Source: Gemmatimonas sp. UBA7669 (lineage in GTDB: Bacteria > Gemmatimonadota > Gemmatimonadetes > Gemmatimonadales > Gemmatimonadaceae). From it: a stretch of 64,000 nt of DNA. The notes beneath the pieces are model-generated. The model did no database searches. It was not told where the DNA came from and saw only the letters and a list, made by a program, of their open reading frames with translations. Each line of letters begins with the position of its first letter. Within the stretch, counting starts at the first letter, position 1. The stretch spans positions 62,001 to 126,000 of the forward strand of contig NZ_DLHL01000042.1 of the NCBI RefSeq assembly GCF_002483225.1, read 5' to 3'. A program made the position numbers and the translations under genes. Positions 8,320-17,045 of the stretch are shown here, one piece after another.

Positions 8320-10203
8320 CTAGGCCGGAGTGGGCTCCGGCCGCAGAGGCCGCAAGGCGCGCTCCACATCGCTCATGGCTTCGACCCGTCGGTGCAGATC
8401 CTGCACGACGGCCAACTGTTCGGTGAGGTTGCCGGGCGTAAGGGCTTCCGACTCGAGTCGCAGCAAGTCGAGACGAATGCTCTCGAGCGCAGCGACGGCC
8501 GTGCCCAGTCGCGCCTGGACCTGCTGTCGCTCGGCGTCGAGTGCCGCGACCTGACGGGTGCGCGCATCAGGACGCAGGGCGGTATCATGGCGCAGCGCGC
8601 GCATTTCGTCGGAGAGGTGATGTGCGCGGGCGCGCAGGGCCGCGGCTTCCTGCGCGAGCGCTGCGGTGGCAGCCGGCAGGGCCGCGAGCTGTGCCTGGGT
8701 CTCCTGTCCGAGTCGGGCGAGAATGGCGCCCGCCTCGTTGCCGAGCTGCCACTCCGTGGGTGCGCTGGCCGCAACGGACGGCGACACGACGTTTGCGGGC
8801 GTGAGACGCGCGGTCAGCCAGCGTGCGGCGGGCAGTCGCACATGGCGCTGCAGCCAGGCACCGAGTCCGGTGCTGCGGCGCAGTCCGGCCAGTCCGCGTT
8901 GAACGAGCACCGGAGGGGCAAGCCAGGTGGCCAATGCGCCAAACCACTCGATGACGGTTGGCAATTCGAGAGAGTCCATGGTGCCCTGCGCAAAGGCCAG
9001 TGCGGCGCCAAGCAGTAACAGGCTGCCGGCCTGCAGCGCGGGTATGGCGCGTGTGGGCGGCACCGAGGGCGCGGCCAGGGCCTGCGCCACGTCATCGGGC
9101 GCATTGCCCTCTCGCAATGCCCGCCGAACGAGCAGGGGCAACTCGGCCGAGCGAACCGTCGTGGCCACGGCCGCAAAAACCAGCACGCTCTCCACGATGG
9201 CCCTCATGATGCCGCGACTCAACGATCCGGCTTCCTCGCCGAGGATGAGAAAGAATCCAACCAGCGAGAGGGTGACGGACCAGTCGAGCAGCGTAGCGCT
9301 GGACTGCGCCGCGTGACGGGTCTCGCGCAGCGTCGGATGCTCGTCGCGCGCGGGCGGTTCGCGGTCGAGCGCGGCTACAAAATGCGCGGCCGTCGCAAAG
9401 CGCTCCGTTGCCATGGGCGCGAGGCACTGATCGATGGCGTCAGCCAGCGCGGCCGGCAACTGTGGCGCGAAGTGGCGCACGGCCGGTGGACGAGAAACGG
9501 CCTGCTGCGCCACGATGGCCATGGCGGACTGGCCGTCCACCGGGTAGCGACCGGTTGCGGCGAGATAGAGCGTGACACCCAGGGCATAGAGGTCGGCACG
9601 CCCGTCGAGCGCGTCGCCGAGCGCCTGTTCGGGGGCCATGAAGCGGGCGGTACCCGCCACCTCGCCCGACACGTCCGGACCATGCACTTGCTGCGCGATG
9701 CCAAAATCGGCAATGAGGGCGCGGCCCGTGTCCTTTTCGATCAGGATGTTCTCGGGTTTGACATCGCGGTGCACCACGCCGCGCTCGTGCGCGTAGCCAA
9801 GGGCCCAACCCACTTCGCGCCCGATGCGCTGGACCAGGTCGGGCGGGAGCGGTCCGCTGCGCCGCAGGCGGTCGGCCAATGTTTCGCCCTGCACGTAGGC
9901 CATGACAAACCACGCCAGCTCCCCCGACTCGGCCACCTCGTGAATGGGCACGATATGCGGGTGGAAGCACTGCGCCGCCGTGCGTGCTTCGCGCAGAAAG
10001 CGGCGGCGCATGGCCTCGCGGGCCCCAAGGGTGGGCGCCAGCAGCTTGATGGCGACCGGTCGCTCCAGCAGGACGTCGCGGGCAAGGAACACAATCCCCA
10101 TGCCGCCGCGGCCGATTTCCCGTTCGAGCGAAAAACGGCCGGCGAGCGCCGCCTGCAGCGCGAGAAAGGCCGGGTCAGGGCGAGGGGAGGGCGAGAGGCT
10201 CAT
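8320..10203 (-). CDS. Transmembrane Ser/Thr protein kinase (Hanks type)
   Basis: 627 aa. Kinase subdomains in order: glycine loop IGRGGMG (30-36), catalytic Lys53 (VAIK), HRDVKPEN, DFG in IADFGIAQ, and APE in MAPEQAL, so it should be active. The kinase domain ends near residue 280. The next 200 residues carry several hydrophobic segments (LLDWSVTLSLVGFFLIL, SVLVFAAVATTV, LQAGSLLLLGAALAFA, WFGALATWLAPPVLV). The last 130 residues are an Ala/Leu/Arg-rich coiled coil. There is no PASTA domain, so the coiled coil is the likely input or docking module, facing the cytosol or periplasm depending on helix number. Targets are unknown. Confidence 0.92.
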   Translation of the reverse strand: MSLSPSPRPDPAFLALQAALAGRFSLEREIGRGGMGIVFLARDVLLERPVAIKLLAPTLGAREAMRRRFLREARTAAQCFHPHIVPIHEVAESGELAWFVMAYVQGETLADRLRRSGPLPPDLVQRIGREVGWALGYAHERGVVHRDVKPENILIEKDTGRALIADFGIAQQVHGPDVSGEVAGTARFMAPEQALGDALDGRADLYALGVTLYLAATGRYPVDGQSAMAIVAQQAVSRPPAVRHFAPQLPAALADAIDQCLAPMATERFATAAHFVAALDREPPARDEHPTLRETRHAAQSSATLLDWSVTLSLVGFFLILGEEAGSLSRGIMRAIVESVLVFAAVATTVRSAELPLLVRRALREGNAPDDVAQALAAPSVPPTRAIPALQAGSLLLLGAALAFAQGTMDSLELPTVIEWFGALATWLAPPVLVQRGLAGLRRSTGLGAWLQRHVRLPAARWLTARLTPANVVSPSVAASAPTEWQLGNEAGAILARLGQETQAQLAALPAATAALAQEAAALRARAHHLSDEMRALRHDTALRPDARTRQVAALDAERQQVQARLGTAVAALESIRLDLLRLESEALTPGNLTEQLAVVQDLHRRVEAMSDVERALRPLRPEPTPA

Positions 10204-10272
10204 GTGGGGGCCTACGGAGAAAGGGCCGGCGTGGGTTTCGGCGCACGGCCAAGGCGCACGGCCCGTCGCCGG

Positions 10273-10449
10273 TCAGAACTCGCGGCGCTTCATCTCGCGG
10301 AAGATTTCCTTGGCGTCGCTGTCCTCGGCTTCCTGCTTGCTGCGCGTGGCCTCGAGGGTTGGGTCGTAAGGCTGGCGGGTGGGCTTCTTGGCCTGCGTGG
10401 CCTTCTGCTGGGTCTTCTTGAGCAGGGCCTTGAGCTGCGCGTCCTTCAT
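10273..10449 (-). CDS. 58-aa Lys/Gln-rich hypothetical protein
   Basis: ATG 10449 is chosen because GGAG lies 5 nt upstream in the mRNA; the frame stays open to 10491. The protein is highly charged and helical (KALLKKTQQKATQAKK, EAEDSDAKEIFREMKRREF) with no hydrophobic core, so it is probably a small cytosolic or nucleic-acid-associated protein. No family is recognised. It lies 69 bp upstream of the kinase gene on the same strand. Confidence 0.5.
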   Translation of the reverse strand: MKDAQLKALLKKTQQKATQAKKPTRQPYDPTLEATRSKQEAEDSDAKEIFREMKRREF

Positions 10450-10569
10450 CAGCGCTCCGGGGGAGGTGGGGACAAACACGAACCCCTCCACGTTGCGCGT
10501 CGTCCGGACCGATGTAAAGGCGGTGGGCGGGTCGGGACCGGGCCGTGACCGCCCGGAAAAAAATCAGTG

Positions 10570-10598
10570 TTGACACTTGTGCGAAGGCGCACTAGCGT
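10570..10598 (+). promoter_or_regulatory. Sigma70-type promoter of the cold-shock gene
   Basis: A perfect -35 TTGACA (10570-10575), a 17-bp spacer and TAGCGT (10593-10598) as -10. The start site would be near 10605, giving a leader of about 157 nt before the cold-shock ATG. Confidence 0.6.
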
Positions 10599-10604
10599 CT
10601 AGCA

Positions 10605-10761
10605 GCGTTCAGATCCGTGGGGGAACCCATGGGTCCGGGACGTCACGCGGTTGTCGATTGGTAACCGTGACCCGCGCGGGGGTTTGGTCCGCGAACCAAC
10701 ACGAGTGCTCGGTGCGTACGGCAGGGCCGGACTCCGAACACACAGCAACAGGAGCAGTGCC
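10605..10761 (+). promoter_or_regulatory. Long structured 5' leader of the cold-shock gene
   Basis: The stretch between the predicted start site and ATG 10762 has no coding potential and contains several GC-rich self-complementary segments (for example ACGCGG/CCGCGC around 10645-10680). Long leaders acting as temperature-sensitive switches are known for cspA-type mRNAs; that this one does so is inference. A GGAG ribosome site is at 10751-10754. The rest of the 10450-10604 gap holds only promoter sequence. Confidence 0.4.
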
Positions 10762-10974
10762 ATGCGTACGACCGGCAAGGTGAAGTGGTTCAACGACGCC
10801 AAGGGCTTTGGTTTCATCACGCCCGACGACGGCTCGAAGGATTGCTTCGTCCACCACTCGGCCATTCAGGGCGGCGGTTTCCGCACCCTGGCCGAGGGCG
10901 AGCGTGTCGAGTTCGACATCGTGCAGGGCCAGAAGGGCCCCGCCGCCGAGCAGGTCGTGAAGCTCCGCGGCTAA
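10762..10974 (+). CDS. cspA: Cold-shock domain protein (CspA family)
   Basis: 70 aa, the usual size for the family. Both RNA-binding motifs are intact: RNP1 as KGFGFIT (residues 15-21) and RNP2 as CFVHHSAI. The start GTGKVKWFND is typical. It is a single OB-fold RNA/ssDNA chaperone. ATG 10762 has GGAG 8 nt upstream. It is monocistronic, flanked by its own promoter and a perfect 12-bp terminator hairpin. Upstream in-frame sequence to 10651 is leader. Confidence 0.95.
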   Translation: MRTTGKVKWFNDAKGFGFITPDDGSKDCFVHHSAIQGGGFRTLAEGERVEFDIVQGQKGPAAEQVVKLRG

Positions 10975-11002
10975 GCCGCGACGCTTCAAGGATCCGCACC
11001 GC

Positions 11003-11029
11003 GGGCCGCCAGTCATCGACTGGCGGCCC
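11003..11029 (+). terminator. Rho-independent terminator after cspA
   Basis: A perfect 12-bp stem (11003-11014 with 11018-11029, GGGCCGCCAGTC/GACTGGCGGCCC) and a 3-nt loop, followed by TCGTGTTTT. It separates cspA from the convergent DUF2721 gene. Confidence 0.9.
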
Positions 11030-11074
11030 GTCGTGTTTTCAGCCGTGCCGTTGCCCAGTGTGCAGGGCCTGTGT

Positions 11075-11515
11075 TCAGTGCGGCCCGATGCGCAGGGACT
11101 TGGTGGCGAGCTGCACTTCGCGGAGGAAGCTCACGAGGCCCGCAATGAGACAGAGCATGCTGGCCACAAAGAGCGTGGAGACTACCTGCGCCGCGTTGAA
11201 GGAGCGCAGGGCGCTCACGAACAGCAGCGCAATGAGCAGGCAGACGAGCAGCGCCGCCAGGGTGCACAGCCCGATGGCGCGATTGATATGCCGCGCGCGA
11301 CGCGACAGCATGCGCAGATCGCCGCTGGTGACGTGCTTGTGTTCACCGGTCAGGTCGGGCAGATGCCCTTCGAGCAGCCGCGCGCGATCGATGACGCGTG
11401 CCAGGCGATTGGTGAGCACACCAAGCAGCGCCGAGATGCCGGTGAGCATGAACACCGGCGCGATAGCGAGCTGAATGACGTGAGCGATGGCTTCGATGCG
11501 GACGTCGGTCTGCAT
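11075..11515 (-). CDS. DUF2721 family membrane protein
   Basis: 146 aa from ATG 11515 (MQTDVRIEAIAHVIQLAIAPVF), the size and N-terminal pattern of DUF2721. Helices: about 8-35 (IAPVFMLTGISALLGVLTNRLARVIDRAR), about 80-108 (IGLCTLAALLVCLLIALLFVSAL) and about 113-135. A basic loop (RMLSRRARHINRAIG) separates them. Function is unknown in the family. The frame runs on to 11959 upstream, but that part is antisense to the YkgJ-like gene. Confidence 0.85.
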   Translation of the reverse strand: MQTDVRIEAIAHVIQLAIAPVFMLTGISALLGVLTNRLARVIDRARLLEGHLPDLTGEHKHVTSGDLRMLSRRARHINRAIGLCTLAALLVCLLIALLFVSALRSFNAAQVVSTLFVASMLCLIAGLVSFLREVQLATKSLRIGPH

Positions 11516-11636
11516 GCGCGGAATGTACGGGGTCCTGGCCGGGCGAACAGGGGGCGGTTGAGGGGCCGGCAGTCGGGATTGGGTTGATGTGACTGGCCGG
11601 CCTTCCGTCCGCGCCGACAGCGCGCGAGGATTGACC

Positions 11637-12533
11637 ATGCCGATCATTCCCCCAGCCCTCGCGCCGGCCACCTGCGTCATGTGCCACGCGGCGCTCGATG
11701 TGTTGCGCGCGCGTGAAGCCAGGACCTGCCGCAAGCCTGGCTGCGTGCACGGCTTTGCCATGCTGCCTGCCCATGCCAAGTGTCGGCAGTGTGGGGTGCC
11801 GTTGCCCTTGGAGAGGCAGGGCATTGGTGACTGCGGCGCGCTGGCCTGTATGCAGCAGGCTACACAGCAGCGCCTGTCCGCCGCACGTGCCGCCCACGAG
11901 GCGGCCTGGGAACGCGGACGGGCCCTGGTGGCCGACGCGGAGGCGGCGCGCGGGAGCACGCCGGAGGAGGCCGCGCATCATGGGGTGGCCATTGTGCCGC
12001 GCAATCATGTGCGCTCCACCCGCATGCGGCAGAAGCGGCGGCGCGAGCTGGAGGCGCATGTGCGGCAAAAGCTTGTGGACATGCGTGAGTTGACGGCCGA
12101 GCAGATCGCGCGGCACCGGGCGCAGCCAGAGCCGCTGCCTGCCGAGCTGGGGCCGTTGTTTGGCGCGGCCTGCGCGGCGTGCCGCGGCCACTGCTGCCGT
12201 GGCGCCGGGACTCACGCGTTCATCAACGAGCGCACGCTGCAGGAGTATCTGGCACGACATCCGGGCGCCTCGGACGACGAGGTGGTGGCAGCCTATCTCT
12301 CGTACGTGCCACCACGCAGTCAGCTGCCTGGTTGCGTGTATCAGGGGCCCAGGGGCTGCACCCTGCCACGTGACATGCGTTCAGCCATCTGCAATTCGCA
12401 TCTCTGCCATGGTCTCGAGCGTGCGCTCGCGCATCACCGTGAGGTCGCGCCACTGCACGCCCTGCATGTGCTGCACCGCGAGGGGCAGACGGTGTCGTAT
12501 CGGCGCCTGGTGGTGCTGCCATCTCCCGACTGA
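11637..12533 (+). CDS. Cysteine-rich protein with YkgJ-like CxxCxxxCC cluster
   Basis: 298 aa from ATG 11637 with GAGG 7 nt upstream. Three regions are visible. The N-terminal 75 residues contain four Cys pairs (CVMCH, CRKPGC, CRQCG, CGALAC) that look like two small zinc ribbons. A charged helical linker follows (RMRQKRRRELEAHVRQKL). The C-terminal half holds CAACRGHCC (about residue 179), then GCVYQGPRGC and ICNSHLC. This is the arrangement of the YkgJ/UPF0153 family, thought to bind zinc or an Fe-S cluster. The N-terminal ribbons are not part of the usual family. Role unknown. Confidence 0.7.
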   Translation: MPIIPPALAPATCVMCHAALDVLRAREARTCRKPGCVHGFAMLPAHAKCRQCGVPLPLERQGIGDCGALACMQQATQQRLSAARAAHEAAWERGRALVADAEAARGSTPEEAAHHGVAIVPRNHVRSTRMRQKRRRELEAHVRQKLVDMRELTAEQIARHRAQPEPLPAELGPLFGAACAACRGHCCRGAGTHAFINERTLQEYLARHPGASDDEVVAAYLSYVPPRSQLPGCVYQGPRGCTLPRDMRSAICNSHLCHGLERALAHHREVAPLHALHVLHREGQTVSYRRLVVLPSPD

Positions 12534-12557
12534 GTCCAATGAGACGGAACGCACAAC

Positions 12558-12600
12558 GGCCCGGAGGATGTCGGCGCGTGATGCCGATGTCCTCCGGGCC
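12558..12600. terminator. Bidirectional terminator hairpin
   Basis: Outer arms 12558-12568 and 12590-12600 (GGCCCGGAGGA/TCCTCCGGGCC) are perfect over 11 bp, with an inner 5-bp continuation (12571-12575/12583-12587) across a 2-nt mismatch. It lies between the convergent YkgJ-like and S9 peptidase genes. Confidence 0.75.
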
Positions 12601-12620
12601 GCTGCGTTGGCGAGTGTGCG

Positions 12621-15254
12621 TTACTTGATCTCGCTGTTGCCGCGGTAGTAGTCGCCCAGCAGATGCTCGGCAAAGTACTCCATGAGCATGCGCTGGTTGT
12701 ACGTGCCCACGGCGCCGCGGTAGCCGTGCGGCTCGCCCGGGTAGATGTACAGGTCGAAGCGCTTGTTGGCGCGCATCAGCGCATTGGCGAGCTTGATGGT
12801 GCCACCCGGGTGCACGTTGTTGTCGAGGTCACCCGTGATGAGCGCGAGGTTGCCCTTGAGGTTGGCCGCGAGTTCGTGATTGGTGGGCACGCGAATGTCG
12901 AAGCGCACGTTGTCGAAATTCGTGCTGTCCTGTGCGACCTCACGCACCGAACCGCCGTTGCCGCCACCATTGTTGCCCGGCCCGCCGCGACGCTGCTGGG
13001 CGTTGGCTGCACCCGCGCGCGCACCACCACGGGCACTGTCCGCGCGTGCGACCACGCGCACCCCGTGGTTCCACTCCGACCAGTTCTGGTTGTAGATGTT
13101 GTTGTCGTGATTGCCGGATTCCGACCAGCCCACCTTGAAGAACTCGTTGTACGGCGGCAGCAGCATGGCGGCCGCAGTGAGGAAGCCACCACCTGAGTGG
13201 CCGTAAATGCCCACCTTGTCGAGATCGATGAAGCTGTGACGTGCCGCAAGCTGCTCGATGGCCGCCTTCTTGTCGGCCAGCGCGTAGTCGCGCAGGTTGC
13301 CGTAGCCGTAGCGGTGGTAGGCCAGTGAACGCAGCGGTGAGCCGCCGCGGTGACCGACCTGAATGACGATGAAGCCCAGCTGCGCCAGCTGCATCTGGCC
13401 ACCGCCCACGCTGAAGCCGGTGGTGACCGCTTCCGTCTGCGGACCCGGATACACGTAGTTGATGATGGGATACTTCTTCGTGCTGTCGAAGTCGATGGGC
13501 TTCCACATGTTGCCGAAGAGTTCCGTCACGCCGTCAGCGGCCTTGACCGAGAACGGCGTGGCGCCCACGAAGCCCAGTTCCTTGAGCTTGCTGAGGTCCA
13601 TCTCCTCGAGCTTGGTGAGCACGCGGCCCGTCTGCCCGTCACGCACCACCGACACCGGCGGCTGATCCATGCGCGAGTAGGTGTCGTAGATGTAGCGCTT
13701 GGTGGGCGAGACGATGCTCGGCGTGCCATTCTCGCCGAGCGTGAGCGCGTGATGCGCATTGCCCGGATCGAGCAGCGTCAGCCCGCTGCCGTTGCCGTTC
13801 ACGCGATACAGGTGCGTCTGGTAGAGCTGCTCACCCGGCTCACGGCCCTGACCTGCGATCCACACCTGACCCGTGGTGGAGTCGATCTTCACGACGCGGC
13901 TGACGTTCCACTGCCCCGTGGTGAGCGGATATTTCTCGCCGCCGTCGAAGTTGTACACGTAGTACATGCCCCAGCCGGTCTTCTGCGACCACCAGAGGAA
14001 GTCGCCGCCCTTCTTGAGGTACTGCACCGGCTTGGGCTCGAGCGCGGCACCTTCGATGGCGTCGGTGAGCAGCGTCTTGATGGCCCCCGTGGCAACATCG
14101 ATTTCGATGAGATCGACGGCACGCTGCGGGCGATCCCGGCGCAGCAGACGCAGCTTGTCGCCACTCACCGGCCAGTGCAGATCCATGAGCGCCTGATCCT
14201 TCCACTTGCGCACGTTGATCTGCTTGATGGCCGGCTCGCCGCGGCGGTACACCCAGAGCTCGCTCTGCGTGACGTTCTCCTCGCCGGGCATGGTGTACTT
14301 GTAGTGCAGCAGTACGGGGCGCGGATTGGCCAGCACGTTCACGAGGAACAATTCCTTGACCTTGCGCTGGTCGCGGCGCACCACGGCAAAGCTCTTGCCA
14401 TCGGGCGACCAGGTCCCCTGCGGCCGCACGCGCATGTCGGTGGACGCGTTGTCGTCCTGTTCGTCGTCTTCACCCTGATTCTGCTGACCACCGCCGCCAC
14501 TGAGTGCATTGAGCTGACGGCGATTTTCGGTGGTGTCGCGGAACCCGAAGCTGTAGTGCTCCGCGCCATCGCTGCTGATCTTCGTGGTGTCGCCCGTCTT
14601 CACGTCGACGAAGAACAGGTTGTGATCGCGCGCGAACACGAAGGCGCTGCTGTCGGGGTTGTAGTTCTGGAAGTTGCGGCCGGCGCCGCCACCACCAAAG
14701 CCACCGCCACCACCGCCCTGCGTGTCGCGCTCCTCATCAGCCGGCGGGGGCGCGTTGCGCGGCGGACGGCCCAGCGACTTGAGCGTCTCGGTGGCCAGCG
14801 TCCACTCGTACCGCACCGTGTCCACCGTGAAGCGGAAGCCCTTGTGGTTCTTGAGGAAGGTGATGGTCTGGAAGGGCAGGTTGGTGGCGTCGTACGGCTT
14901 CTTGCTCAGCAGCGTGAGCTGCTCGGCCATCTTGGCCGGATCGAAGAGCAGGCGCTTGCTGCCACCGGTGGGCGACGGCACGTAGAGCATGAAGCGATTG
15001 CCGTTCCGGTCGCGCCAGTTGTAGTACATCGTGTCCGACTGGCCGAGGAAGCGCGGCTGCACGCCGAACGTGTAGGTGATGTTGCGCAGCGTGGCCGCAT
15101 TGAAGCGATTGGCCAGCGCCCAGTTGGCCTTGACCGGACGATTCTCATCGGGCTGCGTGGCCTGTGCGTTGTTCTGGGCTTGGAGCGTGCCGGCCGTGGT
15201 GGCCAGCAGGAGGAAGGCGCTCCAGCGTCCACGGGGACGCGTGAGGTGGGACAT
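12621..15254 (-). CDS. Secreted S9 (DPP IV-like) prolyl oligopeptidase family peptidase
   Basis: 877 aa. A signal peptide ends near TLQAQN. An eight-bladed beta-propeller-type N-terminal domain (about 50-580) precedes an alpha/beta hydrolase domain. The nucleophile is in GHSGGG (about residue 687) and the histidine in YPGEPHGYRG near the C-terminus; the acid is probably in ITGDLDNNVHP. Two glycine-rich insertions are unusual: QGGGGGGFGGGG in the propeller and a Gly/Asn run after the nucleophile segment (around nt 12940-13000). It probably trims proline-containing peptides in the periplasm. The gene stands alone between hairpins and the TerB-like gene. Confidence 0.93.
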   Translation of the reverse strand: MSHLTRPRGRWSAFLLLATTAGTLQAQNNAQATQPDENRPVKANWALANRFNAATLRNITYTFGVQPRFLGQSDTMYYNWRDRNGNRFMLYVPSPTGGSKRLLFDPAKMAEQLTLLSKKPYDATNLPFQTITFLKNHKGFRFTVDTVRYEWTLATETLKSLGRPPRNAPPPADEERDTQGGGGGGFGGGGAGRNFQNYNPDSSAFVFARDHNLFFVDVKTGDTTKISSDGAEHYSFGFRDTTENRRQLNALSGGGGQQNQGEDDEQDDNASTDMRVRPQGTWSPDGKSFAVVRRDQRKVKELFLVNVLANPRPVLLHYKYTMPGEENVTQSELWVYRRGEPAIKQINVRKWKDQALMDLHWPVSGDKLRLLRRDRPQRAVDLIEIDVATGAIKTLLTDAIEGAALEPKPVQYLKKGGDFLWWSQKTGWGMYYVYNFDGGEKYPLTTGQWNVSRVVKIDSTTGQVWIAGQGREPGEQLYQTHLYRVNGNGSGLTLLDPGNAHHALTLGENGTPSIVSPTKRYIYDTYSRMDQPPVSVVRDGQTGRVLTKLEEMDLSKLKELGFVGATPFSVKAADGVTELFGNMWKPIDFDSTKKYPIINYVYPGPQTEAVTTGFSVGGGQMQLAQLGFIVIQVGHRGGSPLRSLAYHRYGYGNLRDYALADKKAAIEQLAARHSFIDLDKVGIYGHSGGGFLTAAAMLLPPYNEFFKVGWSESGNHDNNIYNQNWSEWNHGVRVVARADSARGGARAGAANAQQRRGGPGNNGGGNGGSVREVAQDSTNFDNVRFDIRVPTNHELAANLKGNLALITGDLDNNVHPGGTIKLANALMRANKRFDLYIYPGEPHGYRGAVGTYNQRMLMEYFAEHLLGDYYRGNSEIK

Positions 15255-15381
15255 GGATGGGTCTCCGGGAGGGGTCCGGTGAATTACTCGCGCGGGCGGC
15301 GCGACGTTGAGTGGTGGTGAAGCGGGGACCGATTGTCGGCGAGTCGGGGTTAGCGGCCCGCCGTCTTGCGGTGCGCGATAG

Positions 15382-16350
15382 TCAGATGGTTCGGACCAGG
15401 TGACTCAATTGATTGCTGCGCGCCAGATCGCGGATGCGCTGCTCGACCCGCGGGAAGATGGTTTGGGCTTCGTCGGTGAAGCGCGTGAACAGCGCTTTGA
15501 GGTCGGCGGTCGAGAGCTGCCGTCCCTGGGCGTAATACTGATCGGCCGCGTGGCCCAGCGCATAAGTGGCGGCAAAGGTCACCGCCATGCCGGAGGCCAC
15601 GCCCGCGGCCTGGCCTGCGGTGCCGCCCAGCAGACCGCCCAGCGCGCCGCCCAGCAGCCCGCCGGCCAGGCCGCCCAATGAGCGGCGGACCACCTTCTCC
15701 AGCACCTGCGCGGCGGCGCCAATGCCGAGTGCGGCGGCAAGGTCTTTCACCTGCGAGGCGTCGAGCGTCTGGCCGTGATGTTGGCCGATGCACTGCACGA
15801 GCCGAAGTTGCAGTGGCAGAATGCCGAGGTTGGCGAGGCGATCGGGCAGCAGTTCCAGCGCGGCGGTGAGAATGGCCTGGTCGAGAATGTGCTGGTCGAG
15901 TACCGAGGGCGCCGCCGCACCGCTGGTGGTGTTGCTGTCCTGCCCTGACGCCGCCACGGTGCTGACCGCTTCGAGGTCTGGCGCTGCGGCGCGTGCGGCG
16001 GGGGCCGTGTCGGCGCCCAGCGTGACGGCCAGTTCGCGCAGGAAGGCGGACTCGCTCGGATTGCGCCAGCCGTTGGCCTGGCAGATGGCAACGGCGGTGT
16101 CGTAGGCCAGCTGCCGCGCGGCGGGCGTGGTGAGGTCGGCTGCGAACGTGGCGGGTGTGAGCTCGCCGCGGGTTGCGCGGGCAATGATGGACTCGGTGTC
16201 GTCCAGGCCGAGGGCGAGGGCGGCCGTGTTGAGCTGCGCGCGTTCGTCGGGGTCGTGCGAGCCGTCAGCCAGCGCGGCGAGCGTGCCGATGGCCACGATG
16301 GCGCGGGCTTCGGCGGGCGCGAGCGCTGGCGGCGTGTTGAAGTCGGTCAT
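15382..16350 (-). CDS. TerB/DUF697-like protein
   Basis: 322 aa. The N-terminal 110 residues are a helical bundle with the tellurite-resistance TerB/DUF533 pattern (acidic DGSHDPDERAQLN, then SAFLRELAVTLG). After a Thr/Ser linker, the C-terminal part has a glycine-zipper hydrophobic segment (LGGLAGGLLGGALGGLLGG) and ATYALGHAADQYY, which resembles the DUF697 domain of Era-like GTPase partners. It is probably membrane associated. It is divergent from the YidB-family gene at 16478, with 127 bp between starts. Confidence 0.72.
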   Translation of the reverse strand: MTDFNTPPALAPAEARAIVAIGTLAALADGSHDPDERAQLNTAALALGLDDTESIIARATRGELTPATFAADLTTPAARQLAYDTAVAICQANGWRNPSESAFLRELAVTLGADTAPAARAAAPDLEAVSTVAASGQDSNTTSGAAAPSVLDQHILDQAILTAALELLPDRLANLGILPLQLRLVQCIGQHHGQTLDASQVKDLAAALGIGAAAQVLEKVVRRSLGGLAGGLLGGALGGLLGGTAGQAAGVASGMAVTFAATYALGHAADQYYAQGRQLSTADLKALFTRFTDEAQTIFPRVEQRIRDLARSNQLSHLVRTI

Positions 16351-16477
16351 GACGGAAGGGAGCGGCGGGAGGTAGCTTGCAGAGGGGCCGTGGCGCAGGC
16401 TGCGGCACGGGGCGGCAGGAGAACGTTTGGCTGAGCCCTGAACACTGCATCAAAACACGCAACGAGACGAGGGGACC

Positions 16478-16936
16478 ATGGGACTGTTTGACGGCGCATT
16501 GGGTGATGTGGCGGGGTCACTGTTGGGAGGCAAGGGCGGCGACGCGCAGGAATTGGTGGGTGGCCTGCTCAAGCAGTTCGGTGGCCAGGGTGGCGCCAAC
16601 AACGGATTACTGGCCGCGGCCATGGCGCTGGTGCAGCAGATGGGCGGGCTGGACGGCCTGATTGCCAAGTTCCAGGCGGGTGGTCTGGGCGACGTGGTGC
16701 AGAGCTGGGTGGGCACGGGCGCCAACTCGGCATTGAGCGGCGCGCAGCTCGAGCAGGTGCTGGGGCGCGACACGCTGGCCCAGGTGGCGTCACAGGCCGG
16801 CATGGCGCCGGCTGAGGCAAGCAGCGGATTGGCGAAGCTGCTGCCGGAGGTGGTGCATCAGCTCACACCCGGTGGCGCGGTGCCGGCCAACAGCGGCGCA
16901 TTGGTGCAATCGGTATTGGGGATGCTGAAGCGCTGA
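16478..16936 (+). CDS. YidB/DUF937 family protein
   Basis: 152 aa, the length of E. coli YidB. The start MGLFDGALGDVAGSLLGG, the middle Gly/Leu-rich helices and the end VVHQLTPGGAVPANSGALVQSVLGML follow the DUF937 pattern. It is cytosolic and of unknown function. An internally deleted second copy lies 6 kb downstream (22590-22754). A hairpin at 16987-17020 closes the transcript. Confidence 0.85.
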   Translation: MGLFDGALGDVAGSLLGGKGGDAQELVGGLLKQFGGQGGANNGLLAAAMALVQQMGGLDGLIAKFQAGGLGDVVQSWVGTGANSALSGAQLEQVLGRDTLAQVASQAGMAPAEASSGLAKLLPEVVHQLTPGGAVPANSGALVQSVLGMLKR

Positions 16937-16986
16937 CGCCTTGCCTTTCGGATTCGGTGGAGCGAGGACGCCTCGTGCCCTGCCAT

Positions 16987-17020
16987 GCCCGCATCACCGG
17001 TCGGGGCCGGTGATGCGGGC
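16987..17020. terminator. Perfect 14-bp bidirectional hairpin
   Basis: Arms 16987-17000 and 17007-17020 (GCCCGCATCACCGG/CCGGTGATGCGGGC) pair without mismatch around a 6-nt loop. It lies between the convergent yidB-like and DUF4397 genes. Confidence 0.8.
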
Positions 17021-17045
17021 GTCCGTGCCACAGCGTATCGACGGC

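Noticed and set aside
13350..15320. Plus-strand frame of 656 codons opposite the S9 peptidase
   Set aside because: Antisense shadow; no domain, Arg/His-rich, while the minus strand has a full peptidase.
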